Below are positions 17,832 through 26,064 of a DNA stretch of 64,000 bases, in pieces. The stretch lies in contig NZ_JIAC01000001.1 of assembly GCF_000687995.1 (NCBI RefSeq), positions 2,232,001 to 2,296,000 of the forward strand, read 5' to 3'. The translations under genes and the position numbers were made by a program. The notes under the pieces were generated by a model. It made no database searches. It saw only the letters and a list, made by a program, of their open reading frames with translations, and was not told the DNA's origin. Each line of letters begins with the position of its first letter. The first letter of the stretch is position 1. Origin of the DNA: Selenomonas ruminantium AC2024 (GTDB taxonomy: Bacteria; Bacillota; Negativicutes; Selenomonadales; Selenomonadaceae).

Positions 17832-19004
17832 TTATTTCTTTGGAAACATATTTTGCAACATATATTTCTTGATTTCTTTAAGAGCCTCATGCTTGCGTTG
17901 GTGAAGAGTGATAAGGGTATCGATATTGTTAAAGTGTTTTCCAACTTTTGCCTGTTCTTCAATCGAATTAGGAACTAGAAATTCTAGGTTGGAAATCAGT
18001 TTCCAATCGGCCCTAGGCATTTTTGTTCCAGACGATTGATTGGCAGCATCATCAAACTGAGAGGTTTGAAACAATCGATAAAGGAAATTCTTATCCATCT
18101 CTTTAGGCTTTAGAACCCACCAATCGCCTGTAGCTACTCCTTTGAAGTCAGGGTTTAACCAATTATGAAGATATGGACGTAATTTTCCATAGAGCACATC
18201 TTCTTCAGAGAAAGCAATCCCTGTCTTGTTAATCTCCTTGTTGCGTATATCCTTATTAAGAAGTCCTTGTTCTGCTATGACATCTTCATATTCTACACAA
18301 GGAATATCACTGTCTGACATTCTTGTTTCCGACTGTCTTTGTGCAAATTCACCGAACTTCCGCTGTTCCCAATCGCCAGTAAATCCAGCAAAGCGAATCT
18401 CTGGAACTTTTTCTCCTTTTTTCGGAAACATTTTTTGAAGCATATACTGCTTTACTTTTTGCAGTTCATCACACTTTCGCTGATGAAGGATAATAAGGTT
18501 GTCCATGTTCTCAAAATATTTCCCTATCATATTTTGTTCATCATATCTAGGATAATACTCCTCAAAATTCATTACATCCGACACAGATAGATTCGTTTGT
18601 TTCACACCATCATCAAATGCAAGAAAATACTTATTTCTATTCATTAGAATATGCAAGAAATACGGATATGTATTATCAAGAGGAGATATACCTGCAATGC
18701 GCTGATTAAGAGTGTATTTATTAGATTTATCAACCAAAAATGTTTTTGCTATAGCACGGCCATTAGGAACATCACTGAGTACAAATGCTATTTCATTCTT
18801 TACTAATGGTTCTAGCTGATAATGTGAATATTTCTTTATCTTACCATCTGTAGATACAAATTTTGAATTAACAACGATGAATTCACCATTCTCATCAATA
18901 TCACTTTCATGAGCCTTTCCATTTCTATATTTTGCTACTTTCCCCAGCTTCCGTTGTTCCCAAGCATCCGTAAATTCCCTAAATCTAATTTTAGGAGTGC
19001 TCAT
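17832..19004 (-). CDS. hsdS: Type I restriction enzyme specificity subunit S
   Basis: HsdS gives the DNA specificity of the HsdMS methylase and HsdR nuclease. The 390-residue product has two target recognition domains, each opened by a similar segment (FREFTDAWEQRKLG at the start, FAGFTGDWEQRKFG near residue 205) and each closed by a conserved helix (HQRKCDELQKVKQYMLQKMF and HQRKHEALKEIKKYMLQNMF). ATG at 19004 has AGGGGG upstream and overlaps the hsdM stop region. Base composition drops compared with hsdM, as is common for exchangeable hsdS genes. The target sequence cannot be predicted. Confidence 0.93.
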   Translation of the reverse strand: MSTPKIRFREFTDAWEQRKLGKVAKYRNGKAHESDIDENGEFIVVNSKFVSTDGKIKKYSHYQLEPLVKNEIAFVLSDVPNGRAIAKTFLVDKSNKYTLNQRIAGISPLDNTYPYFLHILMNRNKYFLAFDDGVKQTNLSVSDVMNFEEYYPRYDEQNMIGKYFENMDNLIILHQRKCDELQKVKQYMLQKMFPKKGEKVPEIRFAGFTGDWEQRKFGEFAQRQSETRMSDSDIPCVEYEDVIAEQGLLNKDIRNKEINKTGIAFSEEDVLYGKLRPYLHNWLNPDFKGVATGDWWVLKPKEMDKNFLYRLFQTSQFDDAANQSSGTKMPRADWKLISNLEFLVPNSIEEQAKVGKHFNNIDTLITLHQRKHEALKEIKKYMLQNMFPKK

Positions 19005-19006
19005 AT

Positions 19007-20620
19007 TCACACCCCCTGTATGATTTTGCCCAGTTCTGCCAAGGCCGTTTTTGCTTCTTCATCATCACTGGCCAAATCATCCAGCATGGCCAACAGTTCA
19101 TTATTAGCTGCTTTGATTTCCACGTCAATCCCCTGCAAATTGGCGCAAACAGCTTTGAGGTCAACTTCCGGCTCGGGTTCACTGGTATCCACATAGCGGG
19201 GAATATTGAGGTTGTAGTCATTTTCCTTGATTTCTTCAAAGGTGGCCAGATGGGCGAACTTGTCCACATCCTTCCGCTCATCATAAGCCGCCATAATCTT
19301 GTCGATATGCTCCGCATCCATAAAGTTCTGCGCCTTTTCCTTGCGGAACTCTTTTGACGCGTCAATAAAGAGCACATCACGGCTCACATGGTCTTTTTTC
19401 AGCACGATAATGCAGGTCGGTATGCCCGTATTGAAGAAAATCCCCGCAGGCAGACCGATAACCGCATAGATATTGCCATCTTCCAGCAGGTGTTTGCGGA
19501 TTGTCCCCTCTGCAGCCCCGCGGAACAGAACTCCATGCGGCAGGATAATGCCCATGGTGCCGTTTTCTTTCAGATGATAGAAGCCATGAAGCAGGAAGGC
19601 AAAATCAGCCTTTGACTTCGGCGCCAGCTTTTCATAACGATGGAAACGCGGGTCAGTCAAGAAACCTGCCGCCGCGCTCCAATGCTGACTGTATGGAGGA
19701 TTCATCACAGTAGCATCATAGTTCGTCGGCTCCTCCGTGGGCCAGTCAGCCCCCAAGGTATCGCCATTGCGGAAATGCTGATACTGGAAAGGCACATTAT
19801 GCAGAATCATATTCATACGGGCCAAGTTGTAGGTGGTATGCGAAATTTCCTGCCCGAAGAACTGAATGCCATTGCGGCAGTCCTCGTTGATAAACGCGCG
19901 GGCATGCAAAAGCAGGGAACCTGAACCCATGCACGGGTCATAAATGGAAAAAGCCGCTTCCCCCTCTTTGCCTTTGGTCACAATGCGGGTGATTAGTTCT
20001 GAAACAGCCTGCGGGGTATAGAACTCCCCGGCCTTTTTCCCGGACCCCGCCGCAAACTGACCAATCAGATATTCATAAGCATCACCGAGCGCATCCGCGC
20101 CATACTGCGTAAAGTCAATATGGGCCAGCTCCTTCATCACATCCGAAAGCATAGCATTGCGCTTTGCCGGAGTCGTGCCAAGGCTTTTGGAGTCAATATC
20201 AAAATCCTCGAACAAATCCTCATAGAGCTTCTGCCCACGAATAGCCTCGCCGCCCTGCTCAATATCCCGCATGGCCTGACGCAGATGGTCGGTGGTAAAA
20301 GTCTTGTTGTTGATTTCATTGTACAGCGCCGTGAAGGTATACTGTGGCTCAATCGCAAAACTGTAATTTTCCTCCAGCTCGGCCTTCAAATCATCCCAAT
20401 CCTCGCCTTGACGCGCTTCCTCATACAACTGCTGCGCCTCATCAAGACTTTCCGGCTGGCGGTCTTCCAACAAGTCAACCACCGTATAAAGCTGACGGTC
20501 AGACAGATATTTGTAGAAAATCATGCCGAGAAGATAATCCTTATATTCGTCCGCGCTCATTGTACTGCGCATAACATTAGCGGCGTTCCAAAGCGCCTGA
20601 TTCAATTCCTGTGATGCCAT
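19007..20620 (-). CDS. hsdM: Type I restriction enzyme methylase subunit M
   Basis: HsdM is the N6-adenine methyltransferase of the system. In 537 residues it shows the N-terminal HsdM domain (LWNAANVMRSTMSADEYKDY), SAM-binding motif I DPCMGSGSLLLHA near residue 230, the catalytic NPPYSQHW near 310, and a C-terminal coiled region. It is the first hsd gene, 57 bp after the reverse transcriptase gene on the same strand. Confidence 0.95.
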   Translation of the reverse strand: MASQELNQALWNAANVMRSTMSADEYKDYLLGMIFYKYLSDRQLYTVVDLLEDRQPESLDEAQQLYEEARQGEDWDDLKAELEENYSFAIEPQYTFTALYNEINNKTFTTDHLRQAMRDIEQGGEAIRGQKLYEDLFEDFDIDSKSLGTTPAKRNAMLSDVMKELAHIDFTQYGADALGDAYEYLIGQFAAGSGKKAGEFYTPQAVSELITRIVTKGKEGEAAFSIYDPCMGSGSLLLHARAFINEDCRNGIQFFGQEISHTTYNLARMNMILHNVPFQYQHFRNGDTLGADWPTEEPTNYDATVMNPPYSQHWSAAAGFLTDPRFHRYEKLAPKSKADFAFLLHGFYHLKENGTMGIILPHGVLFRGAAEGTIRKHLLEDGNIYAVIGLPAGIFFNTGIPTCIIVLKKDHVSRDVLFIDASKEFRKEKAQNFMDAEHIDKIMAAYDERKDVDKFAHLATFEEIKENDYNLNIPRYVDTSEPEPEVDLKAVCANLQGIDVEIKAANNELLAMLDDLASDDEEAKTALAELGKIIQGV

Positions 20621-20677
20621 TTGTTATATCTCCCTCTTGTTTTGTATTTTAATCATCCGCTGAATTTATATCTCTAT

Positions 20678-22297
20678 CTACTTTTTGTATTCCTTTCTTA
20701 TGAACGAAACACCATGTTTTTTTAACGAACACCAATCGCTACCACAAGCACCAACGTTTCTCAACTCATCTTTCGATAAACACTCATATACAAAAATCCA
20801 ATTTCTTTCCATCTCTGTTACCGTTGATGATAATTGCAACGCTTTATTTTTTAAATTTTCCTTAAATTGTTTATCTCTTTTCTTTCTCGCATATAACCAA
20901 GACAATAAATATAATAAGCAATCATCACTATCCATAACCCATTCCATATCAAAATTTATATCATAACCATACTTTATTGCCGCACATATTGCATAATAGG
21001 CACTTTCTAAATTTCCTGTTTTTGTAGCATTACACAAAGCAGATTCCGATAATCTCTTTTTTATATTCGTCTCATTTATTTCATCAAAAATATTTTCATA
21101 TACCACATGCCATAAATATGGGTATATACCCACTAAATATAAGCACGTTTTATATAAAAATATCTTTGCATTTCGCGATAATATATATTTATCTTTATTG
21201 GTTAATACTTTTATAGCATATGTTACAACCGCAATATCTAGTGGTTCTCGTTCCGATAAAGAAATCGATAAATCTAAATAATTTTTAACTTCGTTATAGT
21301 GTAATTTTATATATTCTTTTCCATCCGTACACTTAACATTTTGACTGTTCCCGTTTATCAAAACAGTACTTATAGCCCTTTTTATTATATTGAATCTATC
21401 TTCGGCTTCATTAATAGGTAATTTCTCTATTATACTTTTATTATTATTCAAAGTCAAATCATATTCATGAAGATTTCTTTGTAATTCTAGCAAAAACAAT
21501 TTCGCTTCATCGTTACTGTTAACATAACACGTATAATCATCAACATGTCTTGTATACTTCCAGTTATTATTTGATTGGTTAAGTCTTTGGTCTACTTTTG
21601 TTAAAATAATCTCAGATATGAGATTCGATGCATGCGGGCCAATCAACAATCCATGTGTTTCTCTATTCTTCAAATTCATCGCAAAATCATCAATATCTTT
21701 CGACCATTTTTCTATTTTCATATTAGATTCTATTTTCGCAGTTTCTTTTCCGTCTATAGCCCAGGTTAACGCATGTGTATAGATACTAGGAAAACAATTA
21801 GAAATATCTGCTTTTACAACATAATTTTTTCCAATCCTCCAATCAATATGTGGCTCACCATCAACTTTCCAACTATCATAATTCATCTTAAATAAAGATT
21901 TTCTATCTTTACATTTTCTTATATGTACTCGACTTATCTTATCACTCTGATAACTAGTTGTTGCGTCAAAATATTCTATTATATCATCCCATTTCTCACT
22001 CAAAAACTCACACATAAAGTGATACGCCATAGGATTAGGTATTCCCATCACTCTTATTTTATTATTGTTCCTTGTGATATTTACAGAAATATAATCATGC
22101 TCTATCTGATAAAATGATATAGGTCTACTTTTGCAGTATTTGAGAAACGCTTCCGAAGTAAAGATAGGAGGTAATTTTTCAGCGAACATGCCATATCCTA
22201 ACAAGCCATCATATAATTCATCTGACGAAATCTCTCTCAAACATTCTATATACGATTTTTTCTCTTCTTTTATATCATCAAATGATATTACTGCCAT
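20678..22297 (-). CDS. Reverse transcriptase, defence-associated (UG/DRT-like)
   Basis: The 539-residue protein is an RT that is neither a retron nor a group II intron maturase by context. Motif A is ADISNCFPSIYTHALTWA (D164), motif B is HGLLIGPHASNLISE (215-229), and motif C is RHVDDY (D253, D254), so the catalytic aspartates are intact although the usual Y/F before DD is V. The YTHxxxWAxxGK extension after motif A is typical of the unknown-group/abortive-infection RTs. About 240 C-terminal helical residues replace an X/maturase domain. It is strikingly AT-rich against its neighbours, suggesting recent acquisition. It lies 42 bp after the AlbA_2 gene and 57 bp before hsdM. The DRT subgroup could not be settled. 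Confidence 0.87.
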   Translation of the reverse strand: MAVISFDDIKEEKKSYIECLREISSDELYDGLLGYGMFAEKLPPIFTSEAFLKYCKSRPISFYQIEHDYISVNITRNNNKIRVMGIPNPMAYHFMCEFLSEKWDDIIEYFDATTSYQSDKISRVHIRKCKDRKSLFKMNYDSWKVDGEPHIDWRIGKNYVVKADISNCFPSIYTHALTWAIDGKETAKIESNMKIEKWSKDIDDFAMNLKNRETHGLLIGPHASNLISEIILTKVDQRLNQSNNNWKYTRHVDDYTCYVNSNDEAKLFLLELQRNLHEYDLTLNNNKSIIEKLPINEAEDRFNIIKRAISTVLINGNSQNVKCTDGKEYIKLHYNEVKNYLDLSISLSEREPLDIAVVTYAIKVLTNKDKYILSRNAKIFLYKTCLYLVGIYPYLWHVVYENIFDEINETNIKKRLSESALCNATKTGNLESAYYAICAAIKYGYDINFDMEWVMDSDDCLLYLLSWLYARKKRDKQFKENLKNKALQLSSTVTEMERNWIFVYECLSKDELRNVGACGSDWCSLKKHGVSFIRKEYKK

Positions 22298-22339
22298 AAT
22301 TAAAAATCTCCTACCTCAATGCATATAACACATGCTTTA

Positions 22340-23767
22340 TCAAAATCCCTTTGTCTCCCAATATCCCCCACGAGCAGCACCACACCTAACTAGAATCCCA
22401 TGCTCTCGCAAGCTCTTAATATTCTTTTCCACCGCTCTTTGCGTAATATTCAACCGCTCAGCCATCATTGACGCTGAAACACTTTTATCCTCTTTTATCA
22501 ATCTTAATATAGACTTTTGGGTTTCACTCAACGAATTTTCTCCGAACTTCTCCGAACTTTCTCCGAACTTCTCCGAACTTCCATCGACAATATTGGCCTT
22601 ATCTTGTCCCTCACCATAATTCAAATTATACAGCGTCAACAGGAAATCCTTATGCTCTGCCATGAATTTCGGCATCAATGCGGCTGTCGTATGCTCTTGG
22701 AAATCGTAGTCTTCCAGTATTTTCTTGAAGCCGCTGCCTCTGCGCTCCATGAGTTGCAATCTGCTGAAAACATCTGCCAGCACCGGATTTCGTCGCTGTG
22801 ACGAGATATTCCGCAGGTCACGGCCTTCCAACGACGAGCCATCAACCATACCGCCGGGGGAATAAATCTCCAAGCGGTCATCAAAGATGTCAATGTGAAC
22901 TTCACTGCCAACTATCAGGTAATCCCGGTGAATCAGGGCGTTGACCAGCCCCTCCATCACTGCACGCTGGGGATAATCTGGATATTCAATCCTGTGAGTA
23001 GGTGTTTTCCGCCACGCCTTTCGGTTATGGCGCATGATGAAACTAAGTCCATCCTGATAAAGGGAAATAAGACCGCCTGAATATTCCTCATCATCAATGG
23101 CATCCATCAAACCAGCGGCTTTGGTCAATCCATTCCATCTGGTACAGAATACCCGAGAATGTCTTACCGGCGATTCATCGGCTAGAAGTGCACCAGCATT
23201 GGTCAAATTACCATTATGGTCAACCAGCCCAAAGGATTCAAAATCTGTTTCCTCAAAAGATTTTCCCGTTCTTTGCTTATATACGGAACGCAGCTTCGTA
23301 AAGGCCATATCTTCAAACTTGAACCGGGAAGGCAGACTGTCATAACTCTGCCCACTTCCCCTAATCACCAAATCACGCAGCTGCATGGGATTTGCAGGTA
23401 CACTCTCATTTCCCAAACGCACGAAGGCCACCAGTTGCCCTTCGCCAGAGTAATAATACGGTGTCTCCTCACCGGTCATAACTTCAACAATTATCAGTTC
23501 TTTACCTTCCACGGCTTCAAACGACAATTTGAATTTTGGAATGGGATTCATGCGATTCTTAATCGTCTCACTGATTATTTCCGCATCTGCCCTGGCATTT
23601 TCCAGCCCAATTATCATATCATCATCACGAATACCAAAAATCAGCTTACCGCCAAAGGTATTGGCAAATGCACTGATGCTTTTCAGCCAGCTCTTTGGCT
23701 TCTTCACTTCCAAAGACTGTTTCTTATCGTATTCTGTTGCTTCGCCAATTAAATCTCTAATATTCAT
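22340..23767 (-). CDS. AlbA_2/HATPase_c_4 ATP-binding regulator with C-terminal winged helix
   Basis: The 475-residue protein has an N-terminal AlbA_2 (Schlafen-like) domain (FANTFGGKLIFGIRDDDMII near residue 35), a GHKL-type region in the middle (VMEGLVNALIHRDYLIVGSE near residue 270, then FDDRLEIYSPGG), a charged linker with a tandem repeat, and a winged helix at the end (ETQKSILRLIKEDKSVSASM...). Proteins of this architecture are annotated as transcriptional regulators and are frequent beside type I restriction genes. It is the first gene of the operon here and could control it. Confidence 0.82.
   Translation of the reverse strand: MNIRDLIGEATEYDKKQSLEVKKPKSWLKSISAFANTFGGKLIFGIRDDDMIIGLENARADAEIISETIKNRMNPIPKFKLSFEAVEGKELIIVEVMTGEETPYYYSGEGQLVAFVRLGNESVPANPMQLRDLVIRGSGQSYDSLPSRFKFEDMAFTKLRSVYKQRTGKSFEETDFESFGLVDHNGNLTNAGALLADESPVRHSRVFCTRWNGLTKAAGLMDAIDDEEYSGGLISLYQDGLSFIMRHNRKAWRKTPTHRIEYPDYPQRAVMEGLVNALIHRDYLIVGSEVHIDIFDDRLEIYSPGGMVDGSSLEGRDLRNISSQRRNPVLADVFSRLQLMERRGSGFKKILEDYDFQEHTTAALMPKFMAEHKDFLLTLYNLNYGEGQDKANIVDGSSEKFGESSEKFGENSLSETQKSILRLIKEDKSVSASMMAERLNITQRAVEKNIKSLREHGILVRCGAARGGYWETKGF
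22540..22580 (-). repeat. 21-bp tandem repeat in the regulator linker
   Basis: Four copies of TCCGAACTT occur in alternating 10- and 11-bp steps, that is two copies of a 21-bp unit encoding SSEKFGE twice. Loss or gain of one sub-unit would shift frame and remove the winged helix; change of a full 21-bp unit would keep it. Confidence 0.75.
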
Positions 23768-23966
23768 AAAGCCTATCCCTTGCCCTTTATCCTACCCATT
23801 TTTCCATACTGCAGGTAATCCACGCATATAAGGAGTCGGCCATATTGAAATAGCCAACTCCATATTTTTAACTGCTTTCTCAGCACTTATTATTTTATCA
23901 CATTTCAACGTAATATAACACCTCACACTCTATGCTGGTAAAAAGTCGTCAATACGTGACAGTAGA

Positions 23967-24019
23967 CAAAGAGGGATTATTCCTGCGCGTGTAAGTTGCT
24001 TAGGAATAATCCCTCTTTG
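23967..24019. terminator. Perfect 18-bp inverted repeat after the polyamine operon
   Basis: The intergenic stretch 23768-24058 holds two hairpins and no gene. The larger has perfect 18-base arms (CAAAGAGGGATTATTCCT at 23967-23984 and its complement at 24002-24019) with a 17-base loop, 40 bp after the aguB stop. It has no T-run, so it may stabilise an mRNA end rather than terminate alone. The smaller, at 23832-23861 (GGAGTCGGC...AGCCAACTCC), lies upstream of the regulator gene. Confidence 0.6.
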
Positions 24020-24058
24020 CCTGCCGAAGTTACAACAGCACTATTTTCTTAGATAATT

Positions 24059-24934
24059 TCACTTTACAATATCCCGATACATCTCTGGCCGCCGGTCGCG
24101 GAAAAGGCCCCAACTCATGCGGTCTTTGGCGTATTGGTCGAGGTCAAAAGAAGCGGTCAAAACCTGTTCGTCCGTGCGGCTTGCTTCAGCGATAATCTCC
24201 CCCGTGTTATCCGTGATAAAGGAAGAACCATAGAAGTTAAGCGACGAGGACTGGCCACCGTTTTCTGCACAGGGTTCCACGCGTTCCACGCCAATGCGGT
24301 TAGCCGCCATTACCGGCACGAGGTTGCTGCCCGCGTGCCCCTGCATACAGCGTCGCCAATGGGGCATGCTGTCGGTTTCGAGGATTGGTTCGGAGCCAAT
24401 CGCTGTGGGATAGAGCAGGATTTCTGCCCCCTGCAGGGCCATGGCACGGGCAGCTTCGGGGAACCACTGGTCCCAGCAGATACCTACGCCCACCTTGCCA
24501 TAGCGGGTATCCCAAACCTTGAACCCCGTATTGCCCGGCGTGAAGTAAAATTTTTCCTGATAGTAATGGTCATCGGGAATATGGGTCTTGCGGTAAACGC
24601 CCAGAACCTCACCATCCGCATCGAGCATAGCAATGCTGTTAAAGAGCCGCGTGCCATCCTTTTCATAGAAGCTGATGGGCATAGCCACGGCCAGTTCTTT
24701 GGCAAGGGGCTGGAAATGGCGAACCGCCGGATTTTCCTCTACGGATGTGGCATAATCATAGAAATCATACTGCCGCTGCTGACAGAAATAGGGCCGTTCA
24801 AAGAGCTCCGGCAGCAGGATTATCTGTGCGCCCTGCTCCGCGGCTTTTCGTACCAGTTGTTCAGCCTTGTTTATATTCTCACTTACACCTGCCACCATCT
24901 GCATTTGAATGGCGGCAACGGTTACTTTGCGCAT
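24059..24934 (-). CDS. aguB: N-carbamoylputrescine amidase AguB
   Basis: AguB hydrolyses N-carbamoylputrescine to putrescine, CO2 and ammonia. The 291-residue nitrilase-fold protein shows the Glu-Lys-Cys triad in LLPELFERPYF (E), YRKTHIPDDHYY (K) and VGICWDQWFPEAAR (C). The start at 24934 is set by a TAATG overlap with the aguA stop and by GAGGTG five bases upstream; the longer frame is an out-of-frame shadow of aguA. Last gene of the polyamine operon. Confidence 0.95.
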   Translation of the reverse strand: MRKVTVAAIQMQMVAGVSENINKAEQLVRKAAEQGAQIILLPELFERPYFCQQRQYDFYDYATSVEENPAVRHFQPLAKELAVAMPISFYEKDGTRLFNSIAMLDADGEVLGVYRKTHIPDDHYYQEKFYFTPGNTGFKVWDTRYGKVGVGICWDQWFPEAARAMALQGAEILLYPTAIGSEPILETDSMPHWRRCMQGHAGSNLVPVMAANRIGVERVEPCAENGGQSSSLNFYGSSFITDNTGEIIAEASRTDEQVLTASFDLDQYAKDRMSWGLFRDRRPEMYRDIVK

Positions 24935-26064
24935 TATCTCACCTCGTGTCTCTGCGTGATGGAAGGAATCTGCTGGGTCAGGCAATGGAAGTTGCCGCCG
25001 CCCACGATTACGGCTCTGGCGGGCAAGGGCACAACTTGGCGCTCCGGGAAACATTCTCCTAAGATACGCCGTGCCTCCTTGTCCATTTCATCACCGAACT
25101 GCGGCAGAATGACCTTGCCGTTGCAGAGATAGAAATTCACATAGCTGGCCGCCAGCCGTTCCCCCGGCTCCCGCCTGTCCTCACCGTCCTCGAAGGTAAA
25201 GCTGTTTGCTTCTTCCGCGGTGATGCAGACAGGCTTCTTAGGAATGGGCAGTTTATGAATGATAAACTTACGCCCCTTGGCGTCCGTAGCCGCCTCCAGC
25301 ACCTCTAAATCTGCCTGACTCAGCGCAAACTGCGGGTCAGATTTATCTTCCGTCCAGGCCAACAGGACTTCACCGGGCTTTACAAAGGCAAAGACATTAT
25401 CCACATGCTCGTTGGTTTCATCGTTGTAGATGCCCCGTGGCAGCCAAATGACTTTTTCCGCGCCGAGATATTGCAGCAGCTTTGCTTCAATCTGCTCTTT
25501 TGACCAGTCAGGGTTGCGCCCTTTGGACAGCAGGCAAGCTTCGGTCACAACGCCCGTACCTTCACCATCCACATGGATGGAGCCGCCTTCGAGCACAAAA
25601 TCTCCGGCATCATAAATATCATCATGCAGGGCCGCGCACATCTTCTCCGCCGCCGCATCATCCTGCGCGTAATCCGGGTAAAGGCCGTCAAAATCGCCGC
25701 CCCAGGCATTGAAGCGCCAGTTGATGCCCCGGCGCTGCCCCTTGCCATCAACAACATAGGTTGGCCCCATATCTCTGGCCCAAGCATCGTCCGTGGGAAT
25801 GGCCAAATAATGGATATGCTCCTGTGGCAGGTTCTTAAGCATTGCTTCTGCCTGCGCGCGGTGCGCTTCATCCACCAGCAGATAAAGCTCCTCCACCGCC
25901 GAAATCTCGCGAATCAGCTCCACAAACACTGGCTGCACATCCGCACCATTGTTCGTCCACGAGCCGGGCCGGGTGGGCCAAATCAGGAATGTTCCTGCAT
26001 GGGGTGCAAACTCGGCAGGCATATAGAAGCCGTCGGCTTTTGGTGTACTATCCTTTATCCTCAT
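24934..26064 (-). CDS. aguA: Agmatine deiminase AguA
   Basis: AguA converts agmatine to N-carbamoylputrescine and ammonia. The 376-residue product carries the pentein-fold motifs: WPTRPGSWTNNG near residue 30, WARDMGPTYVV near 94, the EGGSIHVDGEG segment near 160, and the catalytic cysteine in VGGGNFHCLTQQIP near residue 358. It overlaps nspC by 4 bp and aguB by one base. With the decarboxylase at the head of the operon it gives the arginine-agmatine-putrescine route. Confidence 0.95.
   Translation of the reverse strand: MRIKDSTPKADGFYMPAEFAPHAGTFLIWPTRPGSWTNNGADVQPVFVELIREISAVEELYLLVDEAHRAQAEAMLKNLPQEHIHYLAIPTDDAWARDMGPTYVVDGKGQRRGINWRFNAWGGDFDGLYPDYAQDDAAAEKMCAALHDDIYDAGDFVLEGGSIHVDGEGTGVVTEACLLSKGRNPDWSKEQIEAKLLQYLGAEKVIWLPRGIYNDETNEHVDNVFAFVKPGEVLLAWTEDKSDPQFALSQADLEVLEAATDAKGRKFIIHKLPIPKKPVCITAEEANSFTFEDGEDRREPGERLAASYVNFYLCNGKVILPQFGDEMDKEARRILGECFPERQVVPLPARAVIVGGGNFHCLTQQIPSITQRHEVR

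Noticed and set aside
17829-18455. hsdS as an inverting, phase-variable shufflon
   Set aside because: The two halves share protein motifs, but the DNA copies are diverged and direct, and no recombinase or second hsdS is present.
20678-22297. Retron, group II intron or diversity-generating retroelement
   Set aside because: No maturase or HNH domain, no intron boundaries, no template/variable repeat pair, and no space for an msr-msd RNA next to the gene.
23832-23861. Terminator for a plus-strand gene near 23.8 kb
   Set aside because: The hairpin has a T-rich flank on the plus strand, but no plus-strand gene lies upstream for many kilobases.
24934-25054. Longer N-terminus for AguB
   Set aside because: The extra 40 residues are an out-of-frame reading of aguA; the TAATG junction with GAGGTG upstream gives the real start.
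25499-25510. TTGACCAGTCAG in aguA as another member of the palindrome family
   Set aside because: Single isolated unit with a mismatch, encoding an ordinary AguA segment (NPDWSK). The same caution applies to 58199-58210 in sdaAB. Both were left out of the count.
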